DNA from: a virus
Direction: 5' to 3' (one strand)
IMG/VR virus record: IMGVR_UViG_3300023273_000411
Coordinates: 1-25,116 of that record
DNA length: 25,116 bases
Under the pieces are notes generated by a model. The model made no database searches, was not told where the DNA came from, and saw only the letters and a program-made list of their open reading frames with translations. Below, piece by piece: positions 6,748 to 14,239 of this stretch; the stretch's first letter is position 1; each line of letters opens with the position of its first letter. A program made the position numbers and the translations under genes.

Positions 6748-7816
6748 TTTCATAAATCCTGTTGTGTGTATCAGAGCAACGAATAAATGTTGCACATTTG
6801 CTGAGATCTTTTAGTCGTTTAGCGCCTACATATGTGCAGGTGCTGCGAATACCGCCTAGCAAATCCTGTATAGTTGCTGCTACTTCTCCCTTGTAGGGGA
6901 TAAGAACTTCGCGTCCTTCGCTACTACGATATTCTTTTAGGCCGCCAAAGTGTTTGTCATTCGCCGCTTGTGAACTCATACCATAGAATTCTATAAACCG
7001 TTTTTCGTCTAGAATCCAATTACCATCTTCGTCAATCTCACCATTGCGATAGTATTTGGTAACTACTTCGCCGCCGCCTTCATCATGTCCTGCTAGCATA
7101 CCGCCTAGCATTACAAAATCGGCTCCTCCAGCGAACGCTTTACTGACGTCACCAGGACATGTACAGCCACCATCAGCAATAATATGTCCACCCAACCCGT
7201 GAGCTGCGTCTGCACATTCCATAACAGCACTCAACTGCGGATAGCCAACACCTGTTTGAATTCTCGTAGTACAAACACTGCCAGGACCAATGCCCACTTT
7301 GACAATATCTGCTCCACGTAGGATTAACTCTTCTGTGATGTCTCCGGTTACAACATTACCAGCAATGATAATTTTTTCCGGAAACTCGTTTCTAAAGTTT
7401 GCTACAAAGTCTATAAAGTGTTCACTATAGCCATTAGCAACATCAATACATACCCATTTGATTGTTGCGCCTGCGTTTACAGCTCTAAACTTAGCTAGGT
7501 CGTCTTCTGTAACGCCCATACTATAAACAGCAAAATCACTGCCAGGATGGTTAAAATGTTCTGCTAGAATCTTTATTGGATAGTGTTTAACAATAGCAGT
7601 AAGCATACCCTGTCTGGATAGAATATCATTCATTTCCCAGGTACCAACACCATCCATATTGGCGGCAATGATAGGAATGCCAGTATATTCAGCATGACTA
7701 TTTGTAAACTTATATGATCTGCGAAGATCAACTTCTTTGCGACTAGCCAGCGTACTACGCTTGGGTCGTAACAATATGTTAGAATAATCTAACTTTAAAT
7801 CGTTTTCTATTCTCAT
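6740..7816 (-). CDS. guaC: GMP reductase
   Basis: 358 aa, very similar along its length to E. coli GuaC. It starts [20 protein letters not shown] and carries [52 protein letters not shown] (catalytic Cys), [60 protein letters not shown] and [12 protein letters not shown]. The enzyme reduces GMP to IMP with NADPH, moving guanine nucleotides back to the adenine branch. The MRIE N-terminus fixes the start, and that ATG lies only 6 nt after a TATAAT box, so transcripts should be leaderless. An insertion around residue 255-270 ([16 protein letters not shown]) lengthens it relative to E. coli. It probably rebalances host purines for phage DNA. Confidence 0.95.
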   Translation of the reverse strand: MRIENDLKLDYSNILLRPKRSTLASRKEVDLRRSYKFTNSHAEYTGIPIIAANMDGVGTWEMNDILSRQGMLTAIVKHYPIKILAEHFNHPGSDFAVYSMGVTEDDLAKFRAVNAGATIKWVCIDVANGYSEHFIDFVANFRNEFPEKIIIAGNVVTGDITEELILRGADIVKVGIGPGSVCTTRIQTGVGYPQLSAVMECADAAHGLGGHIIADGGCTCPGDVSKAFAGGADFVMLGGMLAGHDEGGGEVVTKYYRNGEIDEDGNWILDEKRFIEFYGMSSQAANDKHFGGLKEYRSSEGREVLIPYKGEVAATIQDLLGGIRSTCTYVGAKRLKDLSKCATFIRCSDTHNRIYENG

Positions 7817-7822
7817 ATCACT

Positions 7823-7851
7823 ATTATAATTAAATTGTAAGTATAAGTCAA
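7823..7851 (-). promoter_or_regulatory. sigma70 promoter for guaC
   Basis: TTGACT (7846-7851), 17-nt spacer, TATAAT (7823-7828). The -35 box overlaps the TGA stop of clpS. The guaC ATG starts 7 nt after the -10 box, about where +1 is expected. Confidence 0.8.
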
Positions 7852-8156
7852 CCTGCAGGTTCTAAACGAACCTCTAGTGGAAACCCAGCGTTTCTTGCGC
7901 CTACTAGTACTTCCACGCCCTTTTGTTCTGCCATCTCAAAAGGCAAAACGGCAACAGTTCCCGATCCTTTGTCGTTAACTTCATGTGCCTTTTCTTTGGC
8001 ATTATCCTCATTGTATTCAAATGTTGTAACAAGACTGTGTATAACAAATTCAAAACTAGTTACATCGTCATTTATATAGATGACTTTATAATTAGGTGGT
8101 TCAGATAAATCCAGTCGTTTTACGACATTAACCTTAATGTCAGTTTCCTGACTCAT
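7848..8156 (-). CDS. clpS: ClpS adaptor protein
   Basis: 102 aa, the usual ClpS size. The core PPNYKVIYINDDVTSFEFVIHSLVTTFEYN matches the ClpS signature (YKVILxNDDYTPMEFVxxVL), including the NDD and hydrophobic residues of the N-degron pocket. EKAHEVNDKGSGTVAVLPFEMAEQKGVEV corresponds to the helix-GxG-VFxxEVAExK part, and the final LEVRLEPA resembles the usual CTLEKA-type end. ClpS delivers proteins with N-terminal Phe, Tyr, Trp or Leu to ClpAP and blocks other ClpA substrates. GGAG 8 nt upstream supports the start. It lies between hsp20 and guaC. It probably redirects host proteolysis during infection. Confidence 0.92.
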   Translation of the reverse strand: MSQETDIKVNVVKRLDLSEPPNYKVIYINDDVTSFEFVIHSLVTTFEYNEDNAKEKAHEVNDKGSGTVAVLPFEMAEQKGVEVLVGARNAGFPLEVRLEPAG

Positions 8157-8173
8157 AAACTATCTCCATATGG

Positions 8174-8209
8174 GTAAATGTGGGAGGACAAGCCTCCCAC
8201 ACTATTTAC
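8174..8209 (-). terminator. strong hairpin at hsp20 end (terminator or processing element)
   Basis: TGTGGGAGG-CTTGT-CCTCCCACA forms a 9-bp stem, extended by GTAAA/TTTAC around a 3-nt internal gap. It overlaps the hsp20 stop codon. Only three T follow, so it may be a weak terminator or an mRNA stabiliser before clpS. Confidence 0.55.
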
Positions 8210-8643
8210 TTGAAGTTGACTGGGATAATACGTGGTTTTAGTTCTTCAGGAACTTCACGTACCAGCTTAATGCTAAGAATACCATTTTCAACGTCAGCAG
8301 ATTCAACATAAACATGCTCTGCTAGATTGAACGTGCGGGCAAAACGTCTGCCAGCAATACCCTTGTGTAGATATTCCTTTTCCTTCTCACCAGCTAACTT
8401 TTCAATAGTCGCTTCAACGGTAAGGGTGCTTTCGTGAGTATTAATATTAATACCTTCACGAGGAATACCTGCTACTGCGATTTCAATAACAAAAGTATTT
8501 TCGTCTTCTTTAATTACGTTGTATGGAGGATACCCGTCACTAGCATTATTCATATTATATGACATACGATCAAGTAGGCGATCGATACCAATAAAGTTAC
8601 GATGTAGTGAAGGCAGGTCGAGTGTGGTTAGTCTTGTATTCAT
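8206..8643 (-). CDS. Hsp20 / alpha-crystallin small heat-shock protein
   Basis: 145 aa from the ATG at 8643, which has AAGGAG 7 nt upstream; the longer in-frame start has none. The alpha-crystallin domain spans about 35-130: PPYNVIKEDENTFVIEIAVAGIPREGININTHESTLTVEA, then RRFARTFNLAEHV and GILSIKLVREVPEE. The C-terminus RIIPVNF holds the I-x-I/V-type anchoring motif. Hsp20 proteins are ATP-independent holdases, and relatives occur widely in T4-like cyanophages. A composite early/late promoter upstream suggests expression throughout infection, perhaps to protect capsid-assembly intermediates. Confidence 0.93.
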   Translation of the reverse strand: MNTRLTTLDLPSLHRNFIGIDRLLDRMSYNMNNASDGYPPYNVIKEDENTFVIEIAVAGIPREGININTHESTLTVEATIEKLAGEKEKEYLHKGIAGRRFARTFNLAEHVYVESADVENGILSIKLVREVPEELKPRIIPVNFK

Positions 8644-8707
8644 TGCATTTCTCCTTGTGTTAAGCAAGATATACTTGTGTAAGTCCCATAATGGCAACTT
8701 ACATCTA

Positions 8708-8738
8708 TATTTATACTACAAAACATAAGGATTGTCAA
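8708..8738 (-). promoter_or_regulatory. composite sigma70 and T4-late promoter for hsp20
   Basis: TTGACA (8733-8738), 17 nt, then TATAAA (8710-8715). The same bases continue to give a perfect late box TATAAATA (8708-8715), so one -10 element can serve both the host sigma70 and the phage late factor. Confidence 0.75.
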
Positions 8739-8743
8739 ATATT

Positions 8744-8989
8744 TTACAAATTATTTTCGTTCAAACGCTGTTTCTTTTCAGCTCTGCGGATAGCAGCTTC
8801 TTTAGCCCTGCGCTTTTTGTCGCTAGGTTTTTCATAAAACTGCCGGTTACGCAGTTCTTGTGTATGACCTTCGTCTTGAAGCAGACGCTTTAGTTTACGC
8901 CAGGCCTTGTTAATGTTATTACCTCTTACCTCTACAGTAAATCCTTTCTTTCTAAAGTCATTATAATCTAAATTATTGTGTCTTTTCAT
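8744..8989 (-). CDS. rpsU: ribosomal protein bS21
   Basis: 81 aa. Matches bS21 from the centre on: VEVRGNNINKAWRKLKRLLQDEGHTQELRNRQFYEKPSDKKRRAKEAAIRRAEKKQR, equivalent to the family's single-subunit RxFKR...RRREFYEKPxxxRKRKKxAA pattern. bS21 sits near the Shine-Dalgarno helix of the 30S subunit and is loosely bound, so a phage copy could replace the host's and bias initiation. Viral bS21 genes are known from marine phages. AGAGGA lies 5 nt before the ATG. It overlaps the upstream gene by 17 nt. Confidence 0.93.
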   Translation of the reverse strand: MKRHNNLDYNDFRKKGFTVEVRGNNINKAWRKLKRLLQDEGHTQELRNRQFYEKPSDKKRRAKEAAIRRAEKKQRLNENNL

Positions 8990-9377
8990 TTATTCCTCTT
9001 AAATTGTTGTTTGTATTTTCTGTCCACTTTAAAATAAAATCTACAGGATCGGGTATCTCATTTAAGTTAAACTTTAAATAACTAACTGTATTATTGTAAT
9101 AAAAAACTTTGGGTTTGTCTATAAAATAGCCAGCAATAAAGTTTTCTTTATCGAGTTCCATTAAGAATATATCAGACTGACTGTAGCACGATATAATCCA
9201 ATCTATACTACTGTCATAACCTGCCACATATACAGTAACTCTTGCATCCAGGTTACATAATATGTCACAAATACTAGAAACATATACTATATTACCCAAA
9301 CATGTGATTGTATAGTCAGATCCATAAAAATGATCAGGTTCTGATACAGCAACTACATTACTTTGAGAGTTTGGCAA
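8973..9377 (-). CDS. 134-aa protein of unknown function
   Basis: Probably starts with TTG at 9377 (MPNSQSNVVAVSEPD...), overlapping the preceding frame by 20 nt, with only a weak purine-rich ribosome site. The protein has alternating hydrophobic strands (YTITCLGNIVYVSSICDILCNLDARVTVYVAGYDSS, IDWIISCYSQSDIFLMEL), suggesting an alpha/beta or Rossmann-like fold of about 110 residues. No catalytic signature is recognised. It overlaps the bS21 gene by 17 nt, so the two are probably co-translated. Confidence 0.65.
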   Translation of the reverse strand: MPNSQSNVVAVSEPDHFYGSDYTITCLGNIVYVSSICDILCNLDARVTVYVAGYDSSIDWIISCYSQSDIFLMELDKENFIAGYFIDKPKVFYYNNTVSYLKFNLNEIPDPVDFILKWTENTNNNLRGINEKTQ

Positions 9378-9675
9378 TTTCTTCTTGCTCTACTTGTGAC
9401 AAGTCTTCAATTTCTATTCTCCTATTATCTATCTCGTTTTTAAGATAGGCGATGTATTCCTGATTGTCCAGGTAGGCCCTTGTATTAGTTTTACTAATCT
9501 CTATCCAGCGGTCACCAGTATATCTAAAGAGTTTGTTGGGGAGAACATCCACACGCACGAATAAATCACCACGGGTGGCTGTAGTGGGGAACCAAGTTCC
9601 AAACGTTACATTTGCTGCCCTGTCAATACTAAGGTCTACTACACCGGCAACTTCAACCGTAGGGACCGTTAGGAT
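9358..9675 (-). CDS. candidate -1 frame extension of the upstream membrane protein
   Basis: An open frame with no ATG and no usable ribosome site. It starts exactly at an A8 run in the last codons of the 583-aa gene and continues for 105 codons. The residues (ILTVPTVEVAGVVDLSIDRA, then GTWFPTTATRGDLFVRVDVL and LFRYTGDRWIEI, ending in an acidic helix) look protein-coding throughout, including the 36 codons before the only candidate start, a GTG at 9558. Such GDLFVRV/FRYTGDRWIEI segments resemble phage structural-protein ends. I infer either a -1 frameshift fusion (about 687 aa in total) or, less likely, a separate 66-aa protein from GTG 9558. A sequencing error in the A run is the third option. 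Confidence 0.6.
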   Translation of the reverse strand: MLTVPTVEVAGVVDLSIDRAANVTFGTWFPTTATRGDLFVRVDVLPNKLFRYTGDRWIEISKTNTRAYLDNQEYIAYLKNEIDNRRIEIEDLSQVEQEEIAKLSK

Positions 9676-9682
9676 TTTTTTT
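9633..9682 (-). promoter_or_regulatory. candidate programmed -1 frameshift signal
   Basis: The slippery run A8 (9675-9682) reads A AAA AAA in the zero frame, a classical heptamer. The TAA stop of the zero frame follows at 9669-9671. About 7 nt after the run a hairpin can form: GGTC (9664-9667) with GACC (9633-9636), plus inner CTAC/GTAG and CGG/CCG pairs. Spacing and order match known -1 sites. Confidence 0.5.
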
Positions 9683-11420
9683 CAGTTGTTTCCTTATTAG
9701 TAGCTGCTGATACTAGATCATCGCCAAAACTGTCTTTTTCCACTAACCGATATTTTTCGGCCATCTTCAATACTACAGCATCACGACGTGCTACTTCTGC
9801 TTCTAGATCTGAAATTTGTGTGAGCAGATCAGTAATCCTAGTTTCAAATGCCTGAGCGCCTGCTCCAAGATCATCAATTCTTTTCTTTAACTCGTCACGC
9901 TCTGCTTCAGTAGCAACGACTTTATCAACTAACCCATCGGCTTCGTTTTTTGCTAGATCTAAGGCGCTAGCGAGTGTATCACGCTCCTTGAGAACTTCGT
10001 CATATTCAGCTTTAAGTTTAGCATGCTCAGCCGGATCCATTTTACCTAGATTGTCATCTAGGAGTTTTTCCAGCTCATTTAGAATATTATTATGTTGATC
10101 TAATTTCATTTCTAGTTCCTCTAATCTAGGATCGTTTACTCGAACTATCTTTTTTTTAACTTGTTTACGTTCCTGTCTCCACCAACCAATAGTCATTGTG
10201 CCTGCTAGCACAAGGCATACAGCAAGTGGATCAAAAACTGCTACTATTATAATTATCACCCAACGCACCGCTTCTTCTAATAATGTCTTATCTGCTGCGC
10301 CATAGATAAGTTCTGCGATGTATTTTACTGGGCCTACTTCTGCTTCAAACTGTCTGTACTTTTTCTCAAATACAAACTTCTCTTCTCGTAGCTGATCAAT
10401 AACTGGCTGTTCGTTTTCTATTTGTTTTTCTAAATCAGCAATACGTGTGTCTACACCTTTATTAGCATTGCCTGCTTCAAGTGTGTAACGTGCAATATTT
10501 TCATTAGCACTCTTTACTGTGGGATCAATACTCTTGCGTATTGTGGCAATACGTGCTTCAACTGCCTTAATACTATCTGTTAGACGACCGTTGATTGCAC
10601 GAATTTCTCGTTGTACTGCACTAGCAATACCTAGTTCATTTGCTTTGGCACGGTCAATATCCGCTTGTAGTTTATCACGTTCGGGCTTTTGTTTAGCTCT
10701 TAGTTCAGCACCCTTGGCAACGTTGTCTGTTGTGCTACTAAACAGACCACTTTCTCCAGTGGTGCCCTGTTTAGTATATGCTTCTACGTCATTGTCTAGT
10801 CTTGTAAGTTCGTCCTGTGCTACTTTGATACTAGCCTCTGCACGTTTTTGTGCATCTTCTAAACGGTTTTCCTGCTGTTTAATTTCGATGGCAGCTTGAT
10901 CACGTAGGCCAGGTATCTTAGCGTTCTCAGCATCTATCTGTGGTTGTAGTCTAGCATTAGCATCCTTAATACGCTGTTGCTCTCGGGTAATGAGACTGTC
11001 GATTCGACCACCAGTTTCGCCCTTGTTTAAAGCCTGTATGTTTTCTTGCCAGCGTTTGATTTTGGCTTCTGACCTAGCCATCTTTTCGTCAATAGCTTCT
11101 GCAAGTGCAATCTGTTCTGCGCCTACACTAGCCTGTTCAATATGACTCTTACTTAGGAAACCAAACACACCCATGCTTGTAATAAACATAAGCACTATAA
11201 CCGCCGCGGTTAGGTAGCCACGTATAAGTTTAGGCGCACGGTGCCAGTTCTGATGTAGCCATACAGTTGTTAGGATCTTACCAACTTCTAGTACACTGCC
11301 CATAAGAACAATAGGCAAGAAAGCTGCTGCGAAAATCGCAGTCAAGCCAATGATGCTATAGTACGCCGCAATGCCAGATATACAAAGGGCAACAAGTAGT
11401 GTAAGTAATCCTAAAAACAT
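9669..11420 (-). CDS. coiled-coil inner-membrane protein
   Basis: 583 aa. Hydrophobic segments at about residues 1-25, 30-50 and 70-90 form an N-terminal membrane domain. A long charged coiled coil follows (about 95-375, with repeats such as IKRWQENIQALN and ARLQPQIDAENAKIPGLRDQ). A further hydrophobic segment (VRWVIIIIVAVFDPLAVCLVLAGTMTI) lies at about 390-415. A second coiled coil runs to about 560. Proteins with this layout occur in other marine T4-like phages as far as I recall, without a known role; anchoring replication or assembly at the membrane is possible. The ATG lies 6 nt after a TATAAT box, so the mRNA should be leaderless. The end of the gene carries a candidate -1 frameshift site. 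Confidence 0.85.
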   Translation of the reverse strand: MFLGLLTLLVALCISGIAAYYSIIGLTAIFAAAFLPIVLMGSVLEVGKILTTVWLHQNWHRAPKLIRGYLTAAVIVLMFITSMGVFGFLSKSHIEQASVGAEQIALAEAIDEKMARSEAKIKRWQENIQALNKGETGGRIDSLITREQQRIKDANARLQPQIDAENAKIPGLRDQAAIEIKQQENRLEDAQKRAEASIKVAQDELTRLDNDVEAYTKQGTTGESGLFSSTTDNVAKGAELRAKQKPERDKLQADIDRAKANELGIASAVQREIRAINGRLTDSIKAVEARIATIRKSIDPTVKSANENIARYTLEAGNANKGVDTRIADLEKQIENEQPVIDQLREEKFVFEKKYRQFEAEVGPVKYIAELIYGAADKTLLEEAVRWVIIIIVAVFDPLAVCLVLAGTMTIGWWRQERKQVKKKIVRVNDPRLEELEMKLDQHNNILNELEKLLDDNLGKMDPAEHAKLKAEYDEVLKERDTLASALDLAKNEADGLVDKVVATEAERDELKKRIDDLGAGAQAFETRITDLLTQISDLEAEVARRDAVVLKMAEKYRLVEKDSFGDDLVSAATNKETTEKKS

Positions 11421-11426
11421 CTCTGT

Positions 11427-11455
11427 ATTATACTACCTTTTTACTCTAACGTCTA
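11427..11455 (-). promoter_or_regulatory. sigma70-like promoter for the membrane protein
   Basis: TAGACG (11450-11455), 17 nt, TATAAT (11427-11432). The start codon begins 7 nt after the -10 box, as at guaC. Confidence 0.6.
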
Positions 11456-11458
11456 TAT

Positions 11459-12859
11459 TTAACGCTGTTCAATCCAAGTGAATGATGCTAATGCGTCCTT
11501 ATTCGTGACGTCGGAAGCACACAGGATGGTGAATACATCACTGACTGTTCCTAAACTGCTTCTACCGATTTGGTATGCTGTTCTTGCGTCCAACTCAACG
11601 CCCGTGCCACCACCACCTGAGATAACAAATCCGCTGTCAAGCACCCGGCCGTGATTGGCCACCGTGATGTTGGTTGGGGCAATATAGGTTTGGTACTGTG
11701 TGAATCCGTTTGGGTCTGGATGATCCAGCCATGGTTGCGGACCATTCGCACCTGCCGTGACTTCTGCTGGTATGGTAGCATTACGCACCAGTTTGTAAAA
11801 CACGTTGGTGTTGTCAATGGTAGCGACTTGTAACATCTGTGGTAACACGATTCCTTGCAGTGTTGTGGGCTTTAGTCTAATGCTCAAAATGGGATACCAA
11901 TTGTCATTGGTCACTGCGGAGGACAAGGCCGATGCCATGCGTGTGCCGTAGAAAGGAGAACTGATGTTTTGGGCGATACCAAGTTTGCCCACTGCGCCTT
12001 CTGAGATAATACTGTTGGATCCTTGAAGCATGGTGTATGGACCACCTGCCACCGTGCTGATTGCTTCCATTTCCATCCTGATGGGGAGGAAGGGAGTCTG
12101 TGCCCAGGGCAGTGTATGTCTGTTGGCATTACGATGGGTGTGTATTATGCGAGTTGCGCCGTCAATTACAAAACCAAACTTGACTTGGCCCGCACCATAC
12201 CATTCATATTCGATGTTGATCAATTGTATCTTGGTTGGGTCTGCTGTTATGCCACTTACTGTAGTGCCGTCAAGTTTGTCGCCATTCCACTGACTTCTTG
12301 GAACCACAATGTCAGCACCGCCGTTTGATACTGTGCAGTTATATATTGGAGCACCATCCACCCATACGCCACTGTCTTCAAACCAAAAGCCATCACCTTC
12401 TTGGTTGAACATTCCAAATCTTTTGCGAATGCCTTCCACAGGAGTTTCAAGCGTGACAGCGAAACTCACCGTGCTGGTCCTTCCCGGAACGTATCGTTGT
12501 ACGAGAAGAGTTTGCCTAACGACCTTGTCGCCACTGTCTCCATTGATGCTCAATTGAACTTGGCTGGTGGCTGGTGCGTGGGTGGCACTGCCAGTTCCTG
12601 TTACATCAGTTTCCCATACATCTGTTTCAACACCATATTGGAATGTGTTGAAGAAAGTGGTTTCATAGGGACTAACTTTTTGCCTACCCTTTGAGGTTAG
12701 GTTGCCGTCATCACCCGGACCAGTGGCAGTTTTAACACGCAGGATGGGTTGCCCTGATGAATTATATTCCATGGCTTTATGCAGGTTAAGTAGGTTTGTT
12801 TCCTGTGGATGTTCGTATGCTGTGGTGTTGTCTCTACTAGTGTCTGAACGATCAACCAT
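11459..12859 (-). CDS. virion structural protein (tail/baseplate type)
   Basis: 466 aa, beta-rich, no signal peptide. The middle part (about residues 145-245) has the run RFGMFNQEGDGFWFEDSG, YNCTVSNGGADIVVPRSQWNGDKLDGTT and IEYEWYGAGQVKFGFVIDG, which resembles a conserved segment of tail or virion proteins in many large phages. The C-terminus is also beta-rich (GGGGTGVELDARTAYQIGRSS). The GC content is visibly higher and the Shine-Dalgarno weak, and it starts 4 nt downstream of the previous stop. I recognise it as virion-type but cannot assign a T4 gene number. Confidence 0.7.
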   Translation of the reverse strand: MVDRSDTSRDNTTAYEHPQETNLLNLHKAMEYNSSGQPILRVKTATGPGDDGNLTSKGRQKVSPYETTFFNTFQYGVETDVWETDVTGTGSATHAPATSQVQLSINGDSGDKVVRQTLLVQRYVPGRTSTVSFAVTLETPVEGIRKRFGMFNQEGDGFWFEDSGVWVDGAPIYNCTVSNGGADIVVPRSQWNGDKLDGTTVSGITADPTKIQLINIEYEWYGAGQVKFGFVIDGATRIIHTHRNANRHTLPWAQTPFLPIRMEMEAISTVAGGPYTMLQGSNSIISEGAVGKLGIAQNISSPFYGTRMASALSSAVTNDNWYPILSIRLKPTTLQGIVLPQMLQVATIDNTNVFYKLVRNATIPAEVTAGANGPQPWLDHPDPNGFTQYQTYIAPTNITVANHGRVLDSGFVISGGGGTGVELDARTAYQIGRSSLGTVSDVFTILCASDVTNKDALASFTWIEQR

Positions 12860-12862
12860 GAT

Positions 12863-13318
12863 TTATGTCCAAGGACGACCTTGTGTGAGGACATCACCGT
12901 CACCAGTGTTATCCACCACAGTATCGCCAACGTATTTGGTGGGAAGAATATCTCTATCGTAGGTATTGCCCGTGCGATAATAGGGTTTGGTAGTATCACC
13001 GCCTGCGCGTCGTTTGAGTTGGGCTATTTCCAACTGCATGATCTGGCCAGCTTCCCGTGTAGCCTGATTGCGATCTGCACTTACTGTAATAATATCACCT
13101 GCTCTAATACCAGCATTGAATAGTGTAGTACCACTGTCATCTGTGCTGTCTTTCACAAGTCCATTTTTGTGAATACTGACACGACCATAATATGCACTAT
13201 CTAATCCTTCGTCACTAATAATAGCAGTACGAAGTTGTGCCATTGTTTGTCCGTCGTCGATTGTAAAGTCATTTAACAGTCCTGTTAAACCCTTGTACTT
13301 GATATTAATGCTTGCCAT
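12863..13318 (-). CDS. 151-aa probable virion protein with beta-grasp-like N-terminus
   Basis: Start supported by GGAG 7 nt upstream. Residues 1-80 (INIKYKGLTGLLNDFTIDDGQTMAQLRTAI ... LFNAGIRAGDIITVSADR) follow the order of a ubiquitin-like beta-grasp domain, with the typical ending 'L...GI..GD.I.V'. The C-terminus (TKPYYRTGNTYDRDILPTKYVG) is extended. It sits between virion-type genes, overlapping its upstream neighbour by 14 nt. Structural or assembly role inferred from position; the fold is suggested only by sequence pattern. Confidence 0.65.
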   Translation of the reverse strand: MASINIKYKGLTGLLNDFTIDDGQTMAQLRTAIISDEGLDSAYYGRVSIHKNGLVKDSTDDSGTTLFNAGIRAGDIITVSADRNQATREAGQIMQLEIAQLKRRAGGDTTKPYYRTGNTYDRDILPTKYVGDTVVDNTGDGDVLTQGRPWT

Positions 13319-13598
13319 GCTCGTGCTCCAACTGTGTTAGATAATGATACAGGCTTGGTGAATCTGTGCGCAAATCAGCGGCATGTTTGGGGCCATTTAC
13401 CCCGCCGCCTGCATGAGTTGTTACGCTTTCAATATCTGCGTATTGCTCGTTAGGTGCGTTAGCTGGTTCGCACTCACTGCGATCATCGTCAGTTAAATCT
13501 TCAATCTGACGGAAATGATTATCGTCAACAGGCTCATTAACCTGTTGATATTCGTCAATTACACCCAATAAGCGTTTAATAAGTTCACTAGTATCCAT
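13305..13598 (-). CDS. 97-aa acidic protein of unknown function
   Basis: Strongly acidic (IEDLTDDDRSECEPANAPNEQYADIES) with a His-rich end (HYLTQLEHEHGKH) and a predicted N-terminal helix (SELIKRLLGVIDEYQQV). No family recognised. A late-type AATAAATA box ends 4 nt before the ATG and no ribosome site is seen, so it begins a probable late transcript leading into the 151-aa and 466-aa genes. Confidence 0.65.
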   Translation of the reverse strand: MDTSELIKRLLGVIDEYQQVNEPVDDNHFRQIEDLTDDDRSECEPANAPNEQYADIESVTTHAGGGVNGPKHAADLRTDSPSLYHYLTQLEHEHGKH

Positions 13599-13602
13599 AC
13601 TG

Positions 13603-13610
13603 TATTTATT
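13603..13610 (-). promoter_or_regulatory. late-type promoter box AATAAATA
   Basis: It overlaps the TAA stop of the deaminase gene (CAA TAA ATA) and lies 4 nt before the next ATG. One mismatch to TATAAATA but fits the NATAAATA form known from marine T4-like phages. Confidence 0.5.
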
Positions 13611-14052
13611 GTAGGACGGCGAACTCCTCAGGGTTATCTGTGGTGTAAACTACACGCTTAAAGTCAAACTCAGCAATAGCCCGCATACAGCCCTTGCAGG
13701 GCTTTGCCATACCGTTCACCCATTCACGCTTGTCGTTATCAGGGTGTTTGATTCTATAGACATAGAGAGTTGCTTTACGCAAATCATCCTTATCCAAATG
13801 GTTAAGGCTGTTGGCAATAGCGTTTACTTCGGCATGCAAAAAGATTGCTTCTTTATTCTTACCATACTGTCTTGCGAGAGGATGACTTTTGTACTGGTTT
13901 CGTCCTGTACTAATAATTCTATTCTTAATTACGACGCAGGCGGATAGTTTTGCACGACTAGCGCCTTCATTGTCAATAGCCTGTCTACGCAGGAAGTCCA
14001 TTACTCTATAATCACGACGCCCCAAGGGCGACGGCGGCGGTACGTCATCCAT
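13606..14052 (-). CDS. dCMP/cytidine deaminase family protein
   Basis: 148 aa from the ATG at 14052, which overlaps the previous gene's end. An ATG at 14001 is possible but has no ribosome site. Zinc-dependent deaminase motifs are plain: HAEVNAIA (His ligand and catalytic Glu) and PCKGC (two Cys ligands), with the N-terminal strand AKLSACVVIKNRIISTGRN. In T4-like phages dCMP deaminase feeds dUMP to thymidylate synthesis. The exact substrate (dCMP, deoxycytidine or other) cannot be decided here. It is shorter than T4 Cd (193 aa). Confidence 0.85.
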   Translation of the reverse strand: MDDVPPPSPLGRRDYRVMDFLRRQAIDNEGASRAKLSACVVIKNRIISTGRNQYKSHPLARQYGKNKEAIFLHAEVNAIANSLNHLDKDDLRKATLYVYRIKHPDNDKREWVNGMAKPCKGCMRAIAEFDFKRVVYTTDNPEEFAVLQ

Positions 14053-14239
14053 TCTTCTTGCCCCGCTTGAGCTTGTTAGTATGGGCATCAAAAAGGTTAC
14101 CTTCACTATCAACCTTGTAGAGCTTGCCGTCTACATTAGTGTAGCCAACAGCAACCTTCTCAGGGTTAATAGTACGATTAAGAAAGTTAGGAATAGTGAG
14201 CATCTCGTCTTCAACTGTCATCGTTTTCGTCTTAGGCAT
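14045..14239 (-). CDS. 64-aa basic protein, unknown function
   Basis: Start taken at the ATG ending 14239, which overlaps the upstream stop (ATGCCTAA). ATGs at 14245 and 14263 are alternatives. The product MPKTKTMTVEDEMLTIPNFL continues with GYTNVDGKLYKVDSEGNLFD and ends in KRGKKNG. A short beta-hairpin and charged tails are all that can be seen. It is part of the tightly overlapping early block running from 14921 to 13606. Confidence 0.6.
   Translation of the reverse strand: MPKTKTMTVEDEMLTIPNFLNRTINPEKVAVGYTNVDGKLYKVDSEGNLFDAHTNKLKRGKKNG

Noticed and set aside
9358-9558. Stand-alone 66-aa gene from GTG 9558
   Set aside because: No ribosome site, and the same frame is coding-like for 36 codons before the GTG, up to the A8 run.
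12023-12694. Several open frames on both strands within the 466-aa virion gene
   Set aside because: The higher GC content there leaves many frames open by chance; only the 466-aa frame has coherent beta-rich domains and neighbours in register.
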